From NCBI GenBank assembly GCA_002238505.1, contig MPMM01000002.1, positions 186,001-250,000 of the forward strand: DNA of 64,000 nt, read 5' to 3'. Numbering within the stretch: the first letter of the stretch is position 1; each line of letters starts with the position of its first letter. The stretch comes from SAR202 cluster bacterium bin22 (lineage in GTDB: Bacteria > Chloroflexota > Dehalococcoidia > Lucifugimonadales > UBA3495). Below are positions 61,028 to 64,000 of this stretch, piece by piece. A program made the position numbers and the translations under genes. The notes under the pieces were generated by a model. That model ran no database searches and was not told where the DNA came from. It was given only the letters and a program-made list of their open reading frames with translations.

Positions 61028-61258
61028 TCAATTTCTTATGCGGGGACTCAATGTTTCCCTGTCTATGCAGAAAGTGTGGATGTTCTCTTCCGCCCCCAGA
61101 CTTGCCACAATCCTGCGGGCGGCGTCAAGTGTCAGGGTCCCGAACCAGAACTCCGCGGGCGACGCCTTCACAACGGGGTTTGTCCAGGTGCAGTCTTTCG
61201 TGTGAATCGTGCCGGACCTCCGACTGCCGCCTCCGTCTATGTTCACGAAGAAGTCCAT
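61028..61258 (-). CDS. Small hypothetical protein
   Basis: A 76-residue protein starting MDFFVNIDGGGSRRSGTIHT and containing KDCTWTNPVVKASPAEFWFG and ARRIVASLGAEENIHTFCID. GGGGAGAGAAG precedes ATG 61258, a good ribosome-binding site. No membrane segment; no known family recognised. A short in-frame Cys-rich segment (ESCYCP-type) follows in another frame downstream, without a start codon. Confidence 0.55.
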   Translation of the reverse strand: MDFFVNIDGGGSRRSGTIHTKDCTWTNPVVKASPAEFWFGTLTLDAARRIVASLGAEENIHTFCIDRETLSPRIRN

Positions 61259-61381
61259 CTTCTCTCCCCTTGGCTTAGGCTCCCCAAGTCAACACCCAGA
61301 GCCGCACATGTAGTTTCCGCATTCTACCATAACCCAACCTCGATAATTGACAGGCTATCATCCCCTATGGTGCAATGGGGT

Positions 61382-61486
61382 TGCGACACTTCCTCGGGCC
61401 TCCTGGAGCTACAAAAGAGCGCATCCCAACGGCGTGGGTTCAGCCCCATGCCCCCTGTCGCGCTCTTTGTTTGGGGAAGTGTCGCA
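61382..61486. repeat. Nested inverted repeat of about 105 nt, possible structured RNA
   Basis: Outer arms TGCGACACTTCC (61382-61393) and GGAAGTGTCGCA (61475-61486); inner arms AAAGAGCGC (61414-61422) and GCGCTCTTT (61460-61468); innermost GGCGTGGG with CCCCATGCC. It lies between opposite-facing small genes. Confidence 0.65.
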
Positions 61487-61519
61487 GCTAACCCATCCTA
61501 GTTGCAGGGGGCACCCTTT

Positions 61520-62020
61520 TTGACCAGACTTTTTCCGCTTCTGACTCTTCTTTTCCTGTTCCTCTTCGTTTTCCTCGTTGGATGCTCAACATTGGCCTCT
61601 GGCCTTAGTGGTTCAGACTGCGAAGGTTGCCAGAACGTCCGCGAGATTCAGGACACCTACAAGGCCAACCCGATCCGCGCCGAGAACAAGTACATCGGGG
61701 AGCGCATCAGGATTGGCGGCGTCGCTGAGTCCATTGAAGGATCAGGAATCCTCTCCTCCATCGACCTCAGGAACAACTCCGAAATCCGCATGATTGCCTG
61801 GGGCTGGGCGACTGCTGGCCGACACCCCGACGCACACCGCGCTTGGGAGAAATGGGTGGCGTCCCACGACATTGGGGATGTGGTTGAGGCCGATTGCGTG
61901 GTGATCGGGATTGGTACAGGCTTCGGCTCCCAGGGTCCGGCGAGGGTTAGCACGGAGGATTGCGTGCCTTTTGGGGTCAACTTGTTGGACCAGGGAACGG
62001 ACGAAGGGGGGAGTAATTGA
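61520..62020 (+). CDS. Lipoprotein with tRNA_anti-like (OB-fold) domain
   Basis: A 166-residue protein. The signal-like start (LTRLFPLLTLLFLFLFVFLV) is followed by a lipobox LVGC, then an OB-fold-like domain of the tRNA_anti-like type (AENKYIGERIRIGGVAESIE, ILSSIDLRNNSEIRMIAWGW, GDVVEADCVVIGIGTGFGSQ). Start is uncertain: TTG 61520 has CAGGGGG upstream; TTG 61502 is also possible. Such small lipoproteins are often of unknown function. Confidence 0.6.
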   Translation: MTRLFPLLTLLFLFLFVFLVGCSTLASGLSGSDCEGCQNVREIQDTYKANPIRAENKYIGERIRIGGVAESIEGSGILSSIDLRNNSEIRMIAWGWATAGRHPDAHRAWEKWVASHDIGDVVEADCVVIGIGTGFGSQGPARVSTEDCVPFGVNLLDQGTDEGGSN

Positions 62021-62034
62021 AGAAGGGAGTCAAG

Positions 62035-62196
62035 ATGGAAAACGCTATCAGAATCACCATCATTTCCGTAATTGTTGTTTATGTCATTCTCACGCTTTAC
62101 CACTTGAGCAACGGTTTCGATTTTGGCAGTGCCCTCGGGGCGTATTCCTTGACTTCCGAGTGTTGTTTGTCTGTTTTGGGGAGTGGGGCGAGATGA
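62035..62196 (+). CDS. Small single-pass membrane protein
   Basis: A 53-residue frame: MENAIRITIISVIVVYVILT forms a transmembrane helix, followed by SNGFDFGSALGAYSLTSECC. GAAGGGAG precedes ATG 62035. It follows the lipoprotein gene by 14 nt and overlaps the next short frame (ATGA), suggesting an operon. Confidence 0.5.
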   Translation: MENAIRITIISVIVVYVILTLYHLSNGFDFGSALGAYSLTSECCLSVLGSGAR

Positions 62197-62276
62197 AGGA
62201 ATTCATCGCCCGCCCTGCTGTCCTCCGGCGAGACATTGGAGGGTTAGCCCTGGACATGGGCATGTGCCAGCAATAG
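62193..62276 (+). CDS. Very short putative peptide (27 residues)
   Basis: The ATGA overlap with the previous frame and the sequence MKEFIARPAVLRRDIGGLAL suggest a possible translated peptide. Its length gives little support; it may be noise. Confidence 0.3.
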   Translation: MKEFIARPAVLRRDIGGLALDMGMCQQ

Positions 62277-62309
62277 GCGTGGGCTTGGAGGGCTTGGAGG
62301 GCTTGCACC

Positions 62310-62474
62310 ATGAGAGTTATAGCGCGGGTCAACATTCTAGGGTTCATATTGGCCGGGGCTGTGGCCACAGTGACTTTGGGCCGACGAGGTCTTGTCTACA
62401 CCCTCGCGTTGGCAATATCCGGGTGCGGAGTCGCCGTTGCCATTTACAAAGGAAACAGGGGTTTGAAATCATAA
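62310..62474 (+). CDS. Small membrane protein
   Basis: A 54-residue frame with two hydrophobic segments (NILGFILAGAVATVTLG and YTLALAISGCGVAVAIY). It precedes the 62492 gene by 17 nt. Three direct copies of GGGCTTGGA-like units (62279-62307) lie just upstream. Function unknown. Confidence 0.45.
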   Translation: MRVIARVNILGFILAGAVATVTLGRRGLVYTLALAISGCGVAVAIYKGNRGLKS

Positions 62475-62491
62475 GCCAAAGGAGGTTGTTT

Positions 62492-63277
62492 ATGCAGAAT
62501 CGTTACGTTGGCGACGTGGGGGATTTTGCGAAGCACGGATTACTCCGCTATCTTTCCGGTGAAACTGCGGACGACGAGGGAGACCGGCTCAGGCTGGGAG
62601 TCATCTGGTATCTGAGCCACGACCCAAGGGAACACAACGGGGACGGGCGGTATATTGACTACCTCAAGCGGACAGCTAGGGACGACAAAAGCGAATATAT
62701 AGGTTGTGACCCTTGCCTGTGGGAGAAATTGAGAGATTTGGTCTTTGCGGATGCAAGGTGTGTTCACTGTGCCGAGGAAGCCGAACTTCTCCCTAAAGAC
62801 GCGCTCTATTACAGCCCTTTGTTCTATTTTCCAAGAGATATAAAGCCAGCGACAAGGCGGAGCGCCAGGGCGGAGTGGTTCGCCGGTGCCCACAAGACAA
62901 TGAAGGACGCCCAGCTTGTGTGTGTAGACCCGGACAATGGGCTTATTCCAAAGAGCGTTGGCCTTCACTCGGAGAGAGGGCCAAAGTACACGTGCCTCAA
63001 CGACCTAAAAACCCTCTGGGACGATAACAAGAGCTTGGTGATGTACCAACAGAGCGTGATGGACAAGAAGGGCCACGAGATGGTCAGAGCCAAGAAAACG
63101 GAACTAAAAGAAGGACTTGGACTAGACCGGGACCCGATAGCCTTGTGGTTCAGCAGGGGTACGGCCAGGGTGTTCTTTGTAGTTCCCAGACCCGTACACA
63201 GAAAAGCCATTGAGACAAGGATAATAAGTATGGCTAACACCCAATGGTTCAAGCACCGCCATTTCCTGCAAGTCTGA
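62492..63277 (+). CDS. Uncharacterised protein with MQNRYVGDVGDF start
   Basis: A 261-residue protein. Landmarks: MQNRYVGDVGDFAKHGLLRY, RLGVIWYLSHDPREHNGDGR, SPLFYFPRDIKPATRRSARA and QLVCVDPDNGLIPKSVGLHS. From memory such proteins form a widely scattered family of unknown function. AAAGGAGG precedes ATG 62492 and the frame extends upstream without support. A role in mobile-element or defence context is possible but not shown; no catalytic motif was identified. Confidence 0.65.
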   Translation: MQNRYVGDVGDFAKHGLLRYLSGETADDEGDRLRLGVIWYLSHDPREHNGDGRYIDYLKRTARDDKSEYIGCDPCLWEKLRDLVFADARCVHCAEEAELLPKDALYYSPLFYFPRDIKPATRRSARAEWFAGAHKTMKDAQLVCVDPDNGLIPKSVGLHSERGPKYTCLNDLKTLWDDNKSLVMYQQSVMDKKGHEMVRAKKTELKEGLGLDRDPIALWFSRGTARVFFVVPRPVHRKAIETRIISMANTQWFKHRHFLQV

Positions 63278-63326
63278 AAAAGAAAGCTGTCTGCACAATC
63301 ACAATAAAGGCAGGTGATAAAGAATA

Positions 63327-63356
63327 TTGACACATTGGCATTGCTTATGTTAGAAT
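63327..63356 (+). promoter_or_regulatory. Near-consensus sigma70-type promoter for the transposase
   Basis: Perfect TTGACA (63327-63332), an 18-nt spacer and TAGAAT (63351-63356). Predicted start near 63363, about 23 nt before ATG 63386. Confidence 0.7.
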
Positions 63357-63385
63357 TTAGGTAAGTAAAGGCATAGGGGGTGCCG

Positions 63386-64000
63386 ATGACAACGAACACC
63401 GCAATTGGAACCCAGGACAACGACGACCTAAACCCCAACCGCCGGGCCGGGCCTCCCACTTGGAAAGAAGAAAACGATGTTATTGGCATCGAGGAATTTT
63501 TCGGGTTCTGGCCCACGGAGGCCAGTGCTCTTGAGTGGTACGAAAACCACAGGTGGCGGGATGGCCTCCGTTGCCCCCGGTGCGGCGGCACGGGTTGTTA
63601 CAAGGTTGCCTCGGGTAAACCCCTTAGCCACAGATGCCGTGAGTGCAAGAAGTATTTCAGCGTGAAGATTGGGACGCCAATGGAGCACAGCAACCTATCC
63701 GTTCGCAAGTTCCTCCTCTACATACACTTCATGCTCACCGAGAGCAAAGGCAGTTCTGGTCGCAAGATGCACGCATCCCTCAAAACCGGCCTACGCACGG
63801 CCTGGTTCCTTGGTCAAAGGGTGCGCCGCATGGCCAAGGACACGGAGCTTCCGCTCCTTTCGGGCCTCGTCCAGATCGACGAGACCTATTTCGGCGGAAA
63901 GTTCAAGAACATGCCCAAGAAGAGGCGGAAGAAGTACGGTGGGGACGGCATGGCCAACAAGATCGCTATCATCGGGGCGATTGACGAATATGGCAACGTC
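63386..64000 (+). CDS. IS1595-family transposase (3' end outside window)
   Basis: A transposase of the IS1595/ISXO2-like group, cut by the window end after 205 codons. The N-terminal zinc ribbon is CPRCGGTGCYKVASGKPLSH followed by RCRECKKYFSV. The first catalytic acid is in the conserved stretch VQIDETYFGGKFKNMPKKRR, near residue 170. The second and third DDE residues lie beyond the window or at its edge. AGGGGG lies near ATG 63386. The outer inverted repeats were not identified. Confidence 0.85.
   Translation, partial: MTTNTAIGTQDNDDLNPNRRAGPPTWKEENDVIGIEEFFGFWPTEASALEWYENHRWRDGLRCPRCGGTGCYKVASGKPLSHRCRECKKYFSVKIGTPMEHSNLSVRKFLLYIHFMLTESKGSSGRKMHASLKTGLRTAWFLGQRVRRMAKDTELPLLSGLVQIDETYFGGKFKNMPKKRRKKYGGDGMANKIAIIGAIDEYGNV

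Noticed and set aside
61430-61460. TTC-loop-like GTGGGTTCAGCCCCA as a tRNA T-arm
   Set aside because: No matching acceptor, D or anticodon arm was found, and the sequence is explained by the nested palindrome.
61382-61486. Integron attC site
   Set aside because: The core motifs at the ends are in the wrong orientation for attC (GGGTT at the left, AACCC at the right) and no integrase is present.

Overview
The window looks like a G+C-rich chromosomal segment of a Chloroflexota bacterium, most probably a Dehalococcoidia or SAR202-type lineage. This is an inference from gene content: a GuaB3-type IMPDH-like protein, a dnaG-rpoD pair, three luciferase-like (LLM) flavin oxidoreductases, many small-molecule catabolic enzymes, a UGSC-type selenoprotein and small cysteine-rich proteins. 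No rRNA, tRNA or CRISPR array was seen.

Layout. 0-7 kb: the 5' part of a family-5 solute-binding lipoprotein gene; guaB3; then an operon-like set of a UGSC-family selenoprotein whose in-frame UGA at 4189-4191 is followed by a SECIS-like hairpin, an AIM24/TIGR00266 protein and an uncharacterised WTDGLPV-type protein. 7-19 kb: core information-processing and envelope genes (dnaE, dnaG-rpoD, a CNNM/CorC-type protein, glmU). 19-31 kb: a GatC-like small protein with an amidase, a retropepsin-like pair, a cupin, an alpha/beta hydrolase, three LLM oxidoreductases (one fused to an Mrr_N-like winged helix), a halogenase-like flavoprotein, an SMP-30-like protein and an MDMPI-fold protein. 31-49 kb: catabolic enzymes (ThuA, M19 dipeptidase, amidohydrolase, PaaK-like ligase, two zinc dehydrogenases, GH15, a TPP enzyme, SDR, HpaB, Rieske oxygenase, LigB-type dioxygenase), interrupted by an AT-richer GIY-YIG gene. 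49-59 kb: an S51 peptidase, hisF-HAD-hisIE, a GlcG/HbpS-like protein, a cyclase, and a complete branched-chain-type ABC importer (livKHMGF) whose binding-protein gene has its own promoter and terminator. 59.6-64 kb: an accessory region of small membrane or lipoproteins of unknown function ending in a truncated IS1595-type transposase.

The importers, oxygenases, LLM flavoproteins, CoA ligase and dehydrogenases together suggest a heterotroph that takes up small organic molecules and degrades aromatic or oxidised compounds. The substrates cannot be read from sequence. Several near-consensus sigma70-type promoters (TTGACA-like, 15-18 bp spacer, TATAAT-like) and clear intrinsic terminators define many transcription units, and several helped choose start codons. 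Dispersed REP-like palindromes occur between genes, and one appears to have been captured in frame inside a flavoprotein gene.
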